25,039 nucleotides of DNA from Acetobacteraceae bacterium (GTDB taxonomy: Bacteria > Pseudomonadota > Alphaproteobacteria > Acetobacterales > Acetobacteraceae). Below the pieces are notes generated by a model that worked only from the letters and a program-made list of their open reading frames with translations, ran no database searches and was not told the DNA's origin. This document shows, piece by piece, positions 17,601 to 24,300 of this stretch. Numbering within the stretch: the stretch's first letter is position 1; each line of letters begins with the position of its first letter. Both the position numbers and the translations under genes were made by a program. Where the stretch lies: contig CANJSR010000013.1 in NCBI GenBank assembly GCA_947476855.1, forward strand, positions 1-25,039, read 5' to 3'.

Positions 17601-20600
17601 CGCCCCGCCTTCGCCCACGCCCGTGAACCGATGCGACGTGCCCGTGCCCCGGCTGGTGAGATTGACCCGGCCGGCGGTGCCATGGGCCTCGGCATTCGCC
17701 TTCGTGTCGTAAAGTTGGAACCGGCCGGCGCCCGTATCGTACACATGGTATTCGGACCCGTCCGTCAGGCCGCCGATATCCGTACCTCCGGTCGGATGGG
17801 CATAGCCCACCTTGTCCCCGGTCTTGAGCCCGGTGGAGGCGCCCAGATCGACGGTTTCCGCCGTCAGATTGACCTTCGTCGCCGGATCGAACCCGATCAC
17901 CCCCACGACGGCCGATCCCTCGGCGCTGGAGGACCCGTCGACATTGCTGGCGGAACCCAGCGTCAGCAGCCCGGAGGCGATGACCGTCCGTCCGTTGTCG
18001 ATGAAGGCGGTCGCCGTGGCATAGGCCAGGTTGACCGCGACCGCGCCGGCGACGCTGACCCGGCCCTCGGACGTCTGGGCGGAGGGGATGGCCTTGCCCT
18101 GCGATCCCTTGACCGTCGCGGTGTCGTCCGCCCGTGCCACCTTGACCTGATCCGCCGCGATCCGGTCGCCGAAAGCCTGCTCCGCTCCCGCCTTGTTGTC
18201 CACCGACTGGTCGGTGGCACCTTCGTGCCTCCCCGAGCCGTTGTCCCCTTCCCCGCCCACAGCGCTGGCCTTGGAGGATGTCCTGCCGGACGAAACCACC
18301 CGGGACAGGAACGCCACGCCGCCCGCCGTCGCGGTCAGGTCCCGCGCGGTCGTCGCGAGCACCGTATCGTTCACCACGGCCAGCGCGAGCGACAGGCCCA
18401 CCCCGGTCCGGCCCGACTTCGTGTCGCCGGTCGCGGTCGTGCTCACGTCATTCCGCAGTTCGGCGGATGCCATGAAGTTCCGGCCGATCGTCAGCAAGGC
18501 CCCGCCGCCGAGCGTGGCCTGGGCATCATGCGTCGCGGTCGAAATTGCAACGACCGGCGTAATCGCGACGCCGCCCTTGCCGCCGCCCACCGCTTCGGTC
18601 GTCATGGCATGGGCCGCGTCAGTCAACACCGACAGATCGCCCGCGCCGGTCAGAACGGCATTGCCGCGGAGCGTGGCGACAATCCGATCCTCGCTGCTGT
18701 TCACAGCAATGGATGCGCCGATACCGACACTCCCGGCGGTGCCGCCATCGGCCGCAAGGGCCTTGGCGGTGGTCGCGACATTGGCTCGGCTCTCAAACGT
18801 GACGGTGGGCGCGCCCGTCAGGGTCAGCGTCGCGCCGACGCCCAGGTAGGCCTCGTGATTTAGCGTGGCGACGGTAACAGCCAGCGCGCCGGCCACGCCG
18901 ACCTTGCTCGAATCACCGACGCCCGCCGTGGCCAGTGCGCTGAACAGGCTGACCTGGGGCGCGAGCACCCGCACCCCCAGGCTGCCGGCCGTCACCCGGG
19001 TCGCGCCGGCGACATAGGCCTGGTCGGATCGGTCGGCGACCGCGATCGCGACCGCGACGCCCACTCCGACGGCGCCTTGCTTCGTGGCCGAACCATCGGC
19101 CGTCACCGTCAGGATATCCACGGGGGACGCCGAGACTGTCACCGCGCCCGTCCCAGCCAGGATCGTGGCGGCATTCAGGAAGGCCGTCGTGGCGCCGGTA
19201 TCGGTGCCGACCGCGACGGCGCCGGCGACCCGGACCTGGCCCTGCGATGTCGCGGCCTTCTGCTTGCCCAGTGCCGCCTGCGACGCGGTCTCGATCGCGT
19301 TGTCGGCGGCGCCGCCTGGCGTCGATTTCGCCGTCGTCGTGATCGTGCGATGCGAAGCCGCGGTCAGCGCCACCGAGGCCCCGCTGACGGTCGCCCCGGT
19401 CACCGAGGCCGTCGTATCACCGGAAATGGCCGAGACCGCGACCGAGGCCCCCGCGGTGCCCGCGACACTGGCGTCCGCTATGGTCTTCGCATTCAGGATG
19501 CTGGAGGAGGCCAGCGTGACAGCGCCCCCCGCCGTCAGATTGGCCCCGCCCGCGATCGACAGCACGGCGCCGCTGGCAAACGTCGCCGTCACCACCGCGG
19601 CATCCGCCTTCGCGATCGTCGCCGTCAGGCTCGGCCGAGCCATCGCGTCGATGACGATGTTGGATTTGGCGGCGACGCTGAGGGCGGTTGTCGCCGTGAT
19701 CCTGGCAGTGCCATTGATCAGGACCTCGGGCGCGGCTTTGCCCGTGACCACGACCAGCTTCACGACATTCAGGTCGGCTCTCGCCTTCAGCGTCCCATCG
19801 ACCGCTGCCGTGATGTCCACCGAGCGACCGAACAGGACCGAGGCTCCGCCGATCGCGATCCGCGCGCCGGAGGCACTCGTCACCACCGAACCGGTGACCC
19901 CCGCGATCGGGATCCCCGTTGCATCGACCGAGACGGCCGAGTGGGCATCAACCGAGAGCAGGTTGACCGCGGTCAATGTGGCATCCGTCAGCGTGATCCG
20001 GCTGTTCGCGTCCGCCAGGATGCCCGTGTTGGCCACGCCGCCCGATTGGGTCGCGGCGGCCTGCAACGACAGGTTCACCGCCTTCAGGTTGGTCCTGCTG
20101 GTGCCGATGATCGCGTCGTCGGACGACAGCATCAGGTTGCCGGTAAAGGCCGCCGTCGCCGCCGCCGTGATATCGGCCGAGGAATGAACGCTCAGGCTGT
20201 AGCCGATGTTCGCGGTAAGCCCGTCGATGATGACATGGTCATCCTGGATCAGTTCCGGCCCACCCGCGATGTCCAGCGTCAGAACGCCTCCATTGGCGGT
20301 CACAAACGGTTTCAGGACTGAGAACGTATCGAGGTTGACGCGAACCGTGTCCGCGAGCGTCGCGCCCACGACCGATCCGCCAAGGGGCGCGATGTTGATC
20401 GTCACATCGCCCGGGGCCGTGAGCTGGCGATGGATCGGGGCGGTCACGCCGCCGGTGATGTCGATGAAATAGGCCCCCCCGCTGACCGAGGCGGAGAGGG
20501 TGAGCGTATTGGCCAGGGACGTCGGAACATAGGCAATGTCCGCCGACATCAGTACCCGCGGCTCCATCACCTCCAACGCGAACCGTTCCCCGTGCGATCG

Positions 20601-20711
20601 GGCGACGCGCTGGGACTGATCCCGGCGGCCACGATGCAGCAGGTCGCCGAGCATGCGCCCCAGGATGGATGGCTTGAAGAAACGCCTCTTGAAGCGACGG
20701 CCGTTGTTCAT
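8259..20711 (-). CDS. Giant LEPR-XLL domain-containing repeat protein, N-terminal portion (frameshifted near 8605)
   Basis: The start at 20711 gives a basic N-terminus (MNNGRRFKRRFFKPS), no hydrophobic Sec signal, then LEVMEPRVLMSAD at residues 46-58. That is a variant of the LEPR-XLL motif, which is known from the first 75 residues or so of extremely long bacterial surface proteins and is thought to be a targeting element. From residue ~100 to ~4030 the protein is Ala/Gly/Val/Thr-rich repeats with a core like VGVGASVAVNVVTDTTAA, dozens of copies, probably beta-strand rich. Five inserted TGD/YYV modules and four charged linkers break the array. I see no cysteine before the shift. Meaningful sequence ends near 8606; the last ~115 codons to 8259 (Arg-rich, ending HKLDQ) are out of frame. 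With the downstream frame the full product would be about 6,330 residues. It follows the FG-GAP/RTX gene by 32 nt, suggesting one operon. An adhesin role is inferred. Confidence 0.88.
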   Translation of the reverse strand: MNNGRRFKRRFFKPSILGRMLGDLLHRGRRDQSQRVARSHGERFALEVMEPRVLMSADIAYVPTSLANTLTLSASVSGGAYFIDITGGVTAPIHRQLTAPGDVTINIAPLGGSVVGATLADTVRVNLDTFSVLKPFVTANGGVLTLDIAGGPELIQDDHVIIDGLTANIGYSLSVHSSADITAAATAAFTGNLMLSSDDAIIGTSRTNLKAVNLSLQAAATQSGGVANTGILADANSRITLTDATLTAVNLLSVDAHSAVSVDATGIPIAGVTGSVVTSASGARIAIGGASVLFGRSVDITAAVDGTLKARADLNVVKLVVVTGKAAPEVLINGTARITATTALSVAAKSNIVIDAMARPSLTATIAKADAAVVTATFASGAVLSIAGGANLTAGGAVTLASSSILNAKTIADASVAGTAGASVAVSAISGDTTASVTGATVSGASVALTAASHRTITTTAKSTPGGAADNAIETASQAALGKQKAATSQGQVRVAGAVAVGTDTGATTAFLNAATILAGTGAVTVSASPVDILTVTADGSATKQGAVGVGVAVAIAVADRSDQAYVAGATRVTAGSLGVRVLAPQVSLFSALATAGVGDSSKVGVAGALAVTVATLNHEAYLGVGATLTLTGAPTVTFESRANVATTAKALAADGGTAGSVGIGASIAVNSSEDRIVATLRGNAVLTGAGDLSVLTDAAHAMTTEAVGGGKGGVAITPVVAISTATHDAQATLGGGALLTIGRNFMASAELRNDVSTTATGDTKSGRTGVGLSLALAVVNDTVLATTARDLTATAGGVAFLSRVVSSGRTSSKASAVGGEGDNGSGRHEGATDQSVDNKAGAEQAFGDRIAADQVKVARADDTATVKGSQGKAIPSAQTSEGRVSVAGAVAVNLAYATATAFIDNGRTVIASGLLTLGSASNVDGSSSAEGSAVVGVIGFDPATKVNLTAETVDLGASTGLKTGDKVGYAHPTGGTDIGGLTDGSEYHVYDTGAGRFQLYDTKANAEAHGTAGRVNLTSRGTGTSHRFTGVGEGGATVGAAIAINRVEDTNRAFVGNATLKVGGLVIEAIRVTTAGDKTSKYSAESTSGAGGGNHGVAGSLAFNIVFTDTTAELGRATSAPSVTVSPGGDVVLRAVGDASHTVKALPSDGGGVGAKTGVGVSIGVNYAETFTRAAVGDNIVLTGAQGLSLDADATLAMETTAQGGAKSQGKAFTPVVAVTVANNETHATVGRGALLTLTGDFKASAALTDTVRTTAEGDTESGNTGIGLSIAVAVVADDSLATTGRDLSAGGTVGFSTSTLSGSETTAKASVKGAEADDGGNDNPALTFDPTTKANLTAETIALGADSGLVSDDEVTYAAGAGGSAMGGLADESTYFVHDTGLGRFQLYDTKTNALAHGAAGRVNLTSLGTGTAHSLTKAASQDVNKEAQSQVALADTVSKAGKADAKGSEGQAPDDEAQTADGAISVAGAVAVNVVNATAVSTIPDLRRVTAGGALSVLSATQVDGHAIASGAATVADEGKGIGAGVAVNVANNTNLASVGANTTISSAGLTVQAGRADREVEIASSTIQVVDVAKDTIFVGMGAGLHTGDKVTYGGIGITAIGGLALEANYYVHALDGGRIKLYDTAQHATDGEAAGLKDLTSAGIAGQRHLLLHDVLAFLGEGEVVVTTGTIRLLDLGEDIGLHTGDAVAYDSGGGAVMGGLTHGGDYYLIEIGDGQYQAAASRQDARDGKAITLGGAGGADQGFIDRSSNARSEATSGASGGKTGVAGSAAVNIAKNDSQALIKGPSVLPPAGTVAITIIGTGAASVSATNTTEAVSIAMPSDGGGGGKEVGVGASVAVNVVTDTTAARIADNVTWSGTSGAFTVEATSAAASLTQAENGASSEDTAVGIGAAVAVMRDTTAAYLGTGTGLNAAGAIRLAASHTADHVTATSAEAAGEKVGVGASVSVAVINDTTSAELARDVTSTAGPVALTSSSTVASTVTAVASAAGTNDPDPFQISKANPGKSGADGQADRQINDNANTKGAGAELVSASNEKGAADLKSGTQGGKKSGDIGVAASVAVNVLNAGNTASVTRGADVQAKNGTLAVTATAAFDATTKATGSAIGLVDNGGTRIGIGVAVGVVTAASRAFAGAGSVLTGKGITISAITPTGATNDVVVWAAEAAGGSGKTGVAGSVAINVVRSFDTEASARAGSTLNSSAGITILAANALSPQTVAAGVGFAKGNAAGVAVAVSVINAATLASIAGNADAAGAITVEARLSLAPETVDLPIVPDSLKPKATSIAAAGAAGTGSFAGAGSFIVGVYNLYADATIGDDARINQAKTQPVSSAQTLTVRAVNGTTITGIAGALSVTTGAVGIGASLDLVILDKRTRASIGRGVIAGAGGQATIAAASTETMVSVAATIGVGKSAGVALTAGIAIVTTNTRAYVDAGTSLLASGGVSLSATSAFKTTMIAGSVGAAGTAGLGAANATLDHTGTTLAFIGADATVKAGTAAGLSISAIAGEDILSIVAGVAVGGTAGVAGSAAVNILNETTSAYIGPRARITVTTGNLIITARDTTEVISVAGSLAAGGSAGVGVGVDVGTYKKATSAYIDSGVNALVDGDIVVSAEAAENLTSVAAGIAVAGSVAVGVNAGVHVFDLRTRAFIGDDPDDAVASSGAGDVHAGGSVIIAADGKTDIDEIVGVLAAGTVGVAAGAGVTVSSKQTQAFIGKGARVAADGKMAGRRVNTGRIDVGTDTTAPTLSPNGITFNPSAVDVTANTINLGTNSGLRTGDRIDYTKGEGGTVIGGLKDRTSYYVRDIGNGRFRLFTSAAKANANTSAIDLTSAGTGDNQTIHAGHGIETSGDRTAFKAQGKVGTPKLASMNLKGDDKAQQVNNPSLSGVRTTALGVADGFQGVAVSATNRDEIRSFTVTFGAGSVGIAVSAGIASIQADARASIGDGAQVNASLAGANGNQSVLVGAGNDFHHLSVGVGVGVGQVGIAPTVGVNVITNTTAAQIGAGATVRAMNDITVAATGKEDIVMVGMGVAAGGVGVGAVVDVLSIATRTTASIGAGATVHAGGDVFVSATDDTHVLELSGALAGGFVGIGGAVGVMLLDKTTAATIGTGAKVDGHGAGTGVGGVLSGIILDGDRFGFGTGHGVIVQAQSSETIIHIVAAGGVGFVGVSGAVGVTLINSNTTAAIGALAQVNRADQAFANTQQGVHVSASNDVEIDTFIIGVAGGFVGVTGAVNIGTLNNNTLAEVQAGAGVTALGAIKVNALGLKDLAGYTVSGAGGVVAAGASVDVWSIGTKLNKSYADNSGNSKDSVANGNGDPDRDAAEQVQKGSALITGAKGLGSLKGDGANNKTSANRVAGVTASAGTSINARTPGSATIVGLQGRVPAAPGTTAIIRAGADIVAGGSIGVTGWANTRVAERLGGVAVGGLGLGASVAIFSIADNVTASNDGTSSAGGVITVDAFQFSTVDITSLGMQAGFVGLGAAVVVIDDSSVTTASLGNVTRASFVDVTALSDRRITEVTGQISVGAVGAGATFTRLNVGGGVSAGINAGAVIGGADPVRLLNVQATARVAASVTTVAVSAGIGAFNANFADLNIAPTVSATIGAKANVSASQGVSLIADTVFENKALTKGVAAGGLAVGVSLTEITVAPVLRAEVGAQAMVRTNTLTVTAGGPGRTAGDAGYDALAQATGSAGALVGITSTNSRVVNNAQLDALIGDGATITVARSVTVSALNNMRQKADADSKAGGLVAAGAAKSEVVSTGTSQARIGAGVMLTAQALTVEALGIEDNFARTNAGSGGAIAGASATARTTNTSTTLASIGKGSIVTLYGDPGALSVVADHTALFNAQVTSLAGGVLAGAGGEVTNLVAANVTAAIGDNAIITARSIEMLSVNRVEKPVLAGGVTENLKGTTGGLASAAGATDTTTIHVTTKIRVGNGAQMTILGNNASEHSFSLSARNEYNVRDKIAFVTGGAVSGAMAFAGISVPTAVAAVEIGASAVLTTTDAIDISARGNGELSQDVFAETYGGGNGDGRFGVGRYPSRQPGVHRREREDHRAGRYQPVRRQRNELHGGRVSPALPLRRICRQPDPAVRCRCQRVAGAGQRDHDRIRSASADGSRRQPVHRSVRHQRPGRESQGHKLDQ
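8604..8606 (-). other. Probable single-base frameshift site in the giant gene
   Basis: The upstream frame is sensible up to FAETYGGG (minus strand). The downstream frame is sensible from GTATVGSASVDIRP. Removing one G from the GGG at 8604-8606 joins them as AETYGGGTATVGSASVD with no stop. The tract is too short for classic slippage-driven phase variation. A sequencing error or a recent mutation is the simplest reading. Confidence 0.75.
12174..12425 (-). repeat. TGD/YYV module 5 (giant protein, residues about 2763-2846)
   Basis: The module reads VDVTANTINLG, LRTGDRIDY, GGL, TSYYVRDIGNGRFRLF and a final LTSAGTG. It lies alone, about 3 kb downstream of the other four copies, between GVxVSA-type repeats. 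Confidence 0.75.
14540..14720 (-). repeat. Charged hydrophilic linker d (giant protein)
   Basis: A Lys/Asp/Asn/Gln-rich stretch (ISKANPGKSGADGQADRQ ... KSGTQGGKKSGD) interrupts the hydrophobic beta repeats and is followed at once by IGVAASVAVNV. It is probably flexible or helical. Confidence 0.6.
15455..15715 (-). repeat. TGD/YYV module 4 (giant protein, residues about 1666-1753)
   Basis: The module reads TIRLLDLGEDIGLHTGDAVAY, GGLTHGGDYYLIEIGDGQYQ and a divergent end (ITLGGAGG). It follows module 3 directly, forming a tandem pair. It is the most diverged copy, with QYQAAAS in place of RFQLYDT. Confidence 0.7.
15735..16005 (-). repeat. TGD/YYV module 3 (giant protein, residues about 1570-1660)
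   Basis: The module reads VDVAKDTIFVGMGAGLHTGD, KVTYGGIGITAIGGL, YYVHALDGGRIKLYDT and LTSAGIAG. It is the first member of a tandem pair with module 4. Confidence 0.75.
16315..16450 (-). repeat. Charged hydrophilic linker c (giant protein)
   Basis: The stretch SQDVNKEAQSQVALADTVSK, then KGSEGQAPDDEAQT, directly precedes ISVAGAVAVNVV. It immediately follows TGD/YYV module 2. Its composition is like linkers a, b and d. Confidence 0.65.
16453..16710 (-). repeat. TGD/YYV module 2 (giant protein, residues about 1335-1420)
   Basis: The module reads ANLTAETIALGADSGL, a DDEVTY turn (TGD replaced), GGLADESTYFVHDTGLGRFQ, LYDT and LTSLGTG. Like module 1 it is preceded by a FDPxTK leader, so these two are the closest pair. 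Confidence 0.8.
17624..17876 (-). repeat. TGD/YYV module 1 (giant protein, residues about 945-1030)
   Basis: The module reads VNLTAETVDLGASTGLKTGD, KVGY, GGLTDGSEYHVYDTGAGRFQ, LYDT and LTSRGTG. It is about 85 residues and sits between GVxAVN-type repeats. Confidence 0.8.
18065..18265 (-). repeat. Charged hydrophilic linker b (giant protein)
   Basis: The stretch GGEGDNGSGRHEGATDQSVD, then AADQVKVARADDTATVKGSQ, precedes VSVAGAVAVNLA. It is the longest clear linker after d, and its position relative to the following repeat matches linkers a and c. Confidence 0.65.
19235..19330 (-). repeat. Charged hydrophilic linker a (giant protein)
   Basis: The short stretch ADNAIETASQAALGKQKAAT precedes VRVAGAVAVGTD. 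It is the first and shortest of the four linkers and probably helical. Confidence 0.55.
20537..20575 (-). other. Variant LEPR-XLL motif of the giant protein
   Basis: Residues 46-58 read LEVMEPRVLMSAD, against the usual LEPRxLLSAD. The Leu at the first position is Met and one of the terminal Leu is Met. The adjacent SAD and the position within the first 60 residues fit the family, and the 45 residues before it hold about 16 Arg/Lys. Confidence 0.8.
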
Positions 20712-20743
20712 CAGGTCATCCGATCTACCGACAGCACACGCCG
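20712..20743 (-). promoter_or_regulatory. 32-nt intergenic gap with weak ribosome-binding site for the giant gene
   Basis: Only 32 nt separate the stop of the FG-GAP gene from the ATG of the giant gene. A weak Shine-Dalgarno-like GGA lies about 7 nt before the ATG. A two-codon ORF, ATGACCTGATG, ends in a TGA overlapping the giant gene's ATG. There is no room for a strong promoter, so co-transcription with the upstream gene is likely. Confidence 0.5.
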
Positions 20744-21380
20744 TCAGAGGTTGAAGTGTGTCACCGACAACGAGTGAGAGCCGTTGAGAAGAAAAGAGAA
20801 ATCACCGACACCGTCGCCGGTGACGTCGCCCTGGACCCAGGTGTCCGCGCCCACGGCCGATTGCCTCAGTTCGCCCGCCGATCCCGAGAACGCCGCCGTT
20901 CCGATGAAGGTGAAGGCCTGGTCGCCGACCTGACCAACATTGGCGTCGATCAGGCGCAGATCGATCCGGTCGCCAGCCAAGGTGGAGAAGTCGGTGATAC
21001 GGTCGCGGATGGTACCGCCGACGTTGGAGTCAGCGATCTCCCGGAACAGGAAGACATCCGGTCCGCCGCCGCCGGTCAGAACGTCAAGGCCGCGCCCGCC
21101 CGCCAGGATGTCAGCGCCGCCGCCACCGACGATCGTATTCGCCAGCGCATTGCCCGTCAGAACCAGGCCAGGCGCGCCGGCCGCGGCGTGCAGGAATTCG
21201 ATCGCCGAGGCATCCGGCAGCCTGTAGCCGACGCTGGCGATCACGGTGTCCGCCCCGCCGCCCGCGACCTCGGTCACGACGGTGGCGCTGTTGGTGACGT
21301 GATAGATGTCATTGGCCGCGGCGCCGACCATGAAGCCGGTGTCCGCCGCCTGTGTCAGGGTGTCGGCACCGGCCGTGCCG
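20744..21380 (-). other. C-terminal RTX export module
   Basis: Residues 1212-1423 carry DxYHVTNSATVVTEV, ASVGYRLPDASAIEFL, RTX nonapeptides (GGGGADILAGG), DFSTLAGDRIDL, QAFTFIG and the terminal THFNL. The same order of motifs is found at the end of the plus-strand gene at 1-843. Confidence 0.85.
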
Positions 21381-24300
21381 ACCAGGATCTTGCTTGGTGC
21401 GGATAGGATGCCGACGTTGCCTGCAAGGTCCGCGGTTGTCCCCGTGACCGTGTGGCTGCCGGGGGCCAGCACAACCGGCAGCGACCACGCTCCCGCGCCG
21501 TTTACGACGGCCACACCCATCTTGGCGCCAGCGTCGAACAAGGTCACGGTCGACGCACCCGTCGCGGTGCCACTGATCGACGTCGGCGTCGCCTTCAGGA
21601 TCGAAGGCGCCCCCACCGGGGTCGTATCGATCCGGACCTGCAGGGAGCCGGACAGGCCACCGATATTCCCCGCCTGGTCCGTCGCCCGCGCGCGGATCGC
21701 GTGAGTGCCCTCGGCCAGGGCATCCACCGTGACCGACCAGCCGCCTGACAGGTTGGCCTTGCCGGTGCCGATGACGGTCGCGCCATCGAGAAGCGTGACA
21801 GTCGCCAAGGCCTCGGCCGTTCCGCTGAAGCTCGGCGTCGTCACCTGGGTCAGGTTGTCGCTGTTGGAACGCCCACTGTCCGTCGTCGCCGACAGATTGG
21901 GAATGCTGGGGGCGGCGGGAGCCAGCGTGTCGACCTTGACCGTCAGTACCGCGGATGCGGCACTGACGTTGCCCGCGACATCGGTCACCTTGGTGGTGAT
22001 CGTATGCGTGCCATTGGCCAGCACGCCGGTCTTGATCGACCAGGTGCCATCGCCGGCCGCCGTACCGGCTCCGATCGTCGTCGTTCCATCAACCACGGTG
22101 ACCGTCGCGTTGGCCTCGGTCTTGCCGAGAAACGTCGGCGCCGTGACCCGCGTGATGTTGTCCGTCACCGACGCGCCTGAATCGGACTCATCGGCCAGGT
22201 TGGGCAGGCCGGGCGCCGCCGGGGCGGTCAGGTCGATGGTGACCGCAAGCCCGTCCGACAGCAGGCTGACATTCCCGGTTGTTCCCACCGCCTTGGCCGT
22301 GATGATCCGCGTGCCGGCCGCCAAGGCCGTGGTGGTGATCGACCAGGCACCACCGCCGTTCGCCTTGGCGCCGCCGATCGCGGTCGCGCCGTTGTAGAGC
22401 GTGACCGTCGCGAAGGCCTCCCCCGATCCAGTGAAGGTGGGTGTGGCGATCCGCGTGATGTCGTCACGGTTCGAAGCGCCGCTGTCGGAAGCCATCAGCA
22501 GATCTGGCATCGTCGGCGTGATCGCGCGCAGGGTCAGCGCGGTGCTCACCTGCAGCTTCGCTTGGCCCTTGGAAAATGTCGTGTAGCCGCCGGCCGTCGC
22601 CCCTTTGGTCCAGGACGAGGCGGGCAGGATGACGCTGTCCCCCACATTGCCGTCGATGCGCAGCGCGTTGCCGGTCTCCGACAGGTTCAACCCGTCCAGC
22701 GGGGTCAGGAACATCGTGTTGTCGCCGGTGCCGGTCAGATCGATCCGCTCGATCCCGCGCAGCCGGCTATCGGCCATCATGGTCAGGTCGAGCGCGATGT
22801 TCTTCCCGTCCAGCGCCAGCGTGTCCGTCCCGCCGCCGCCATCGACGCGGCGGAATGTCAGGTCGGACACGCGGATCACGTCATCGCCCGCGCCGCCCAG
22901 CAGCACGTCGACGCCGCCGTTCCCGATCAGCAGGTCGGCCCCCGCGCCGCCGACGAACACATCCGGCGCGATCGTGCCGGTCAGCGTGTCGACACCCGCG
23001 CCACCGGCCTTGGTCACGGCGTCGGTGAAGCTACGGCCGTACAGGATTGTTGTCTCGCCCGCCGATGCCTTCGTGTTGTTCGCGGCGGAGGCACCCGGCG
23101 CGCCCAGGATCAGATCGTCGAAGCCGTCGCCATCGATGTCTCCTGCCGCCACCGCCTGGCCGGAGTTGTCAAACCGATCCCGCCCGAGGACGACAAAGCC
23201 GCCGCTGCCCGCCGCGATGGCCGCCAGGTCGATGCTGGTGCCGAACGAGGTCGCCTTGCCGAAGACGACATAGGTTTCGCCCGAGCGTTCCTTGAAGTCG
23301 GTGGTGCCGGCGAAGCCGACGCCGTTGGCGGTTGGCGCCCCGATGATGATGTCATCGAATCCATCGCCGTTCAGGTCGCCGGCGCCGGACACGGCGGTGC
23401 CCGACTGGTCGCCGGCATCCTGGCCATGGATGACGAAGCCGCCGCCACCCGCGCCGGCGGCGATCGCGGCCATGTCGATCCCGGCGCCGAAGCCCTCGGC
23501 GGACCCGTAGACGACATAGCTCTCACCAGAAAAGGGGCGATTGCCGGACGGGCCGGTGCCCGCCGGTCCGCCGATGATCAGGTCGGCGAAGCCATCGCCA
23601 TTGATATCCCCGGCCGCGGCGACCGCGGTGCCGGACTGGATGTTGCCGTCCCGCCCGTAGACGACGAAACCACCGGTGCCGGACCGGACAGCGCCCAGAT
23701 CGACGCTGGGGCCGAACCCGCCAGTGCGGCCATAGATGACGAAGCTCCGGCCTGGCGTGCCACCATTCCCGGCCGCGCCTTCGGCATTGGGCGCCCCGAT
23801 CAGCAGGTCATCCAGCCCGTCGCCGTTGATATCCCCGGCCGAGGACACGGCAGTGCCGAAATAGTCCCCCGCGTCCGCCCCGGTGATGACGAACCCGCCC
23901 GTCCCCGCCGAGACCGCCGCGAGGTCCACGCTCGCACCCGAAATCCCCGTTCGCCCGAACACCACGTAGGCCGAACCGCCATAGTGTCTGGACGCGCCAA
24001 TGATCAGGTCATCGAAGCCATCGCCGTTGATGTCGCCGGCCGAGGCGACCGACTTCCCCACGCCGTCATCGGGGCTGGCCGAACGGATGACAAAGCCGAG
24101 CGTGCTGGTGCCAGAGGCGAGTTGTTGGAGGTCGATGCCGTTTGCGGGGCCGGCCCCGGTGCGGCCGTAGACGACATAGGTCGTGCCGACGACCGTAGGA
24201 CTGCCATCGCGGAAACTGTTCTCTCCGATGACGATATCGTCGAGACCGTCGCCGTTGAAATCGCCGGCCGAGGCGACGGAATACCCGGATTTGCGTTCCT

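Noticed and set aside
8700..19500. Repetitive DNA as a possible CRISPR array or tandem DNA satellite
   Set aside because: The periodicity is at the protein level and imperfect; no identical short repeats with unique spacers were seen.
15000..20477. Several plus-strand ORFs of 190-611 codons opposite the giant gene
   Set aside because: Low-complexity Ala/Pro/Thr or Arg-rich translations, overlapping each other in different frames; all are explained as antisense shadows.
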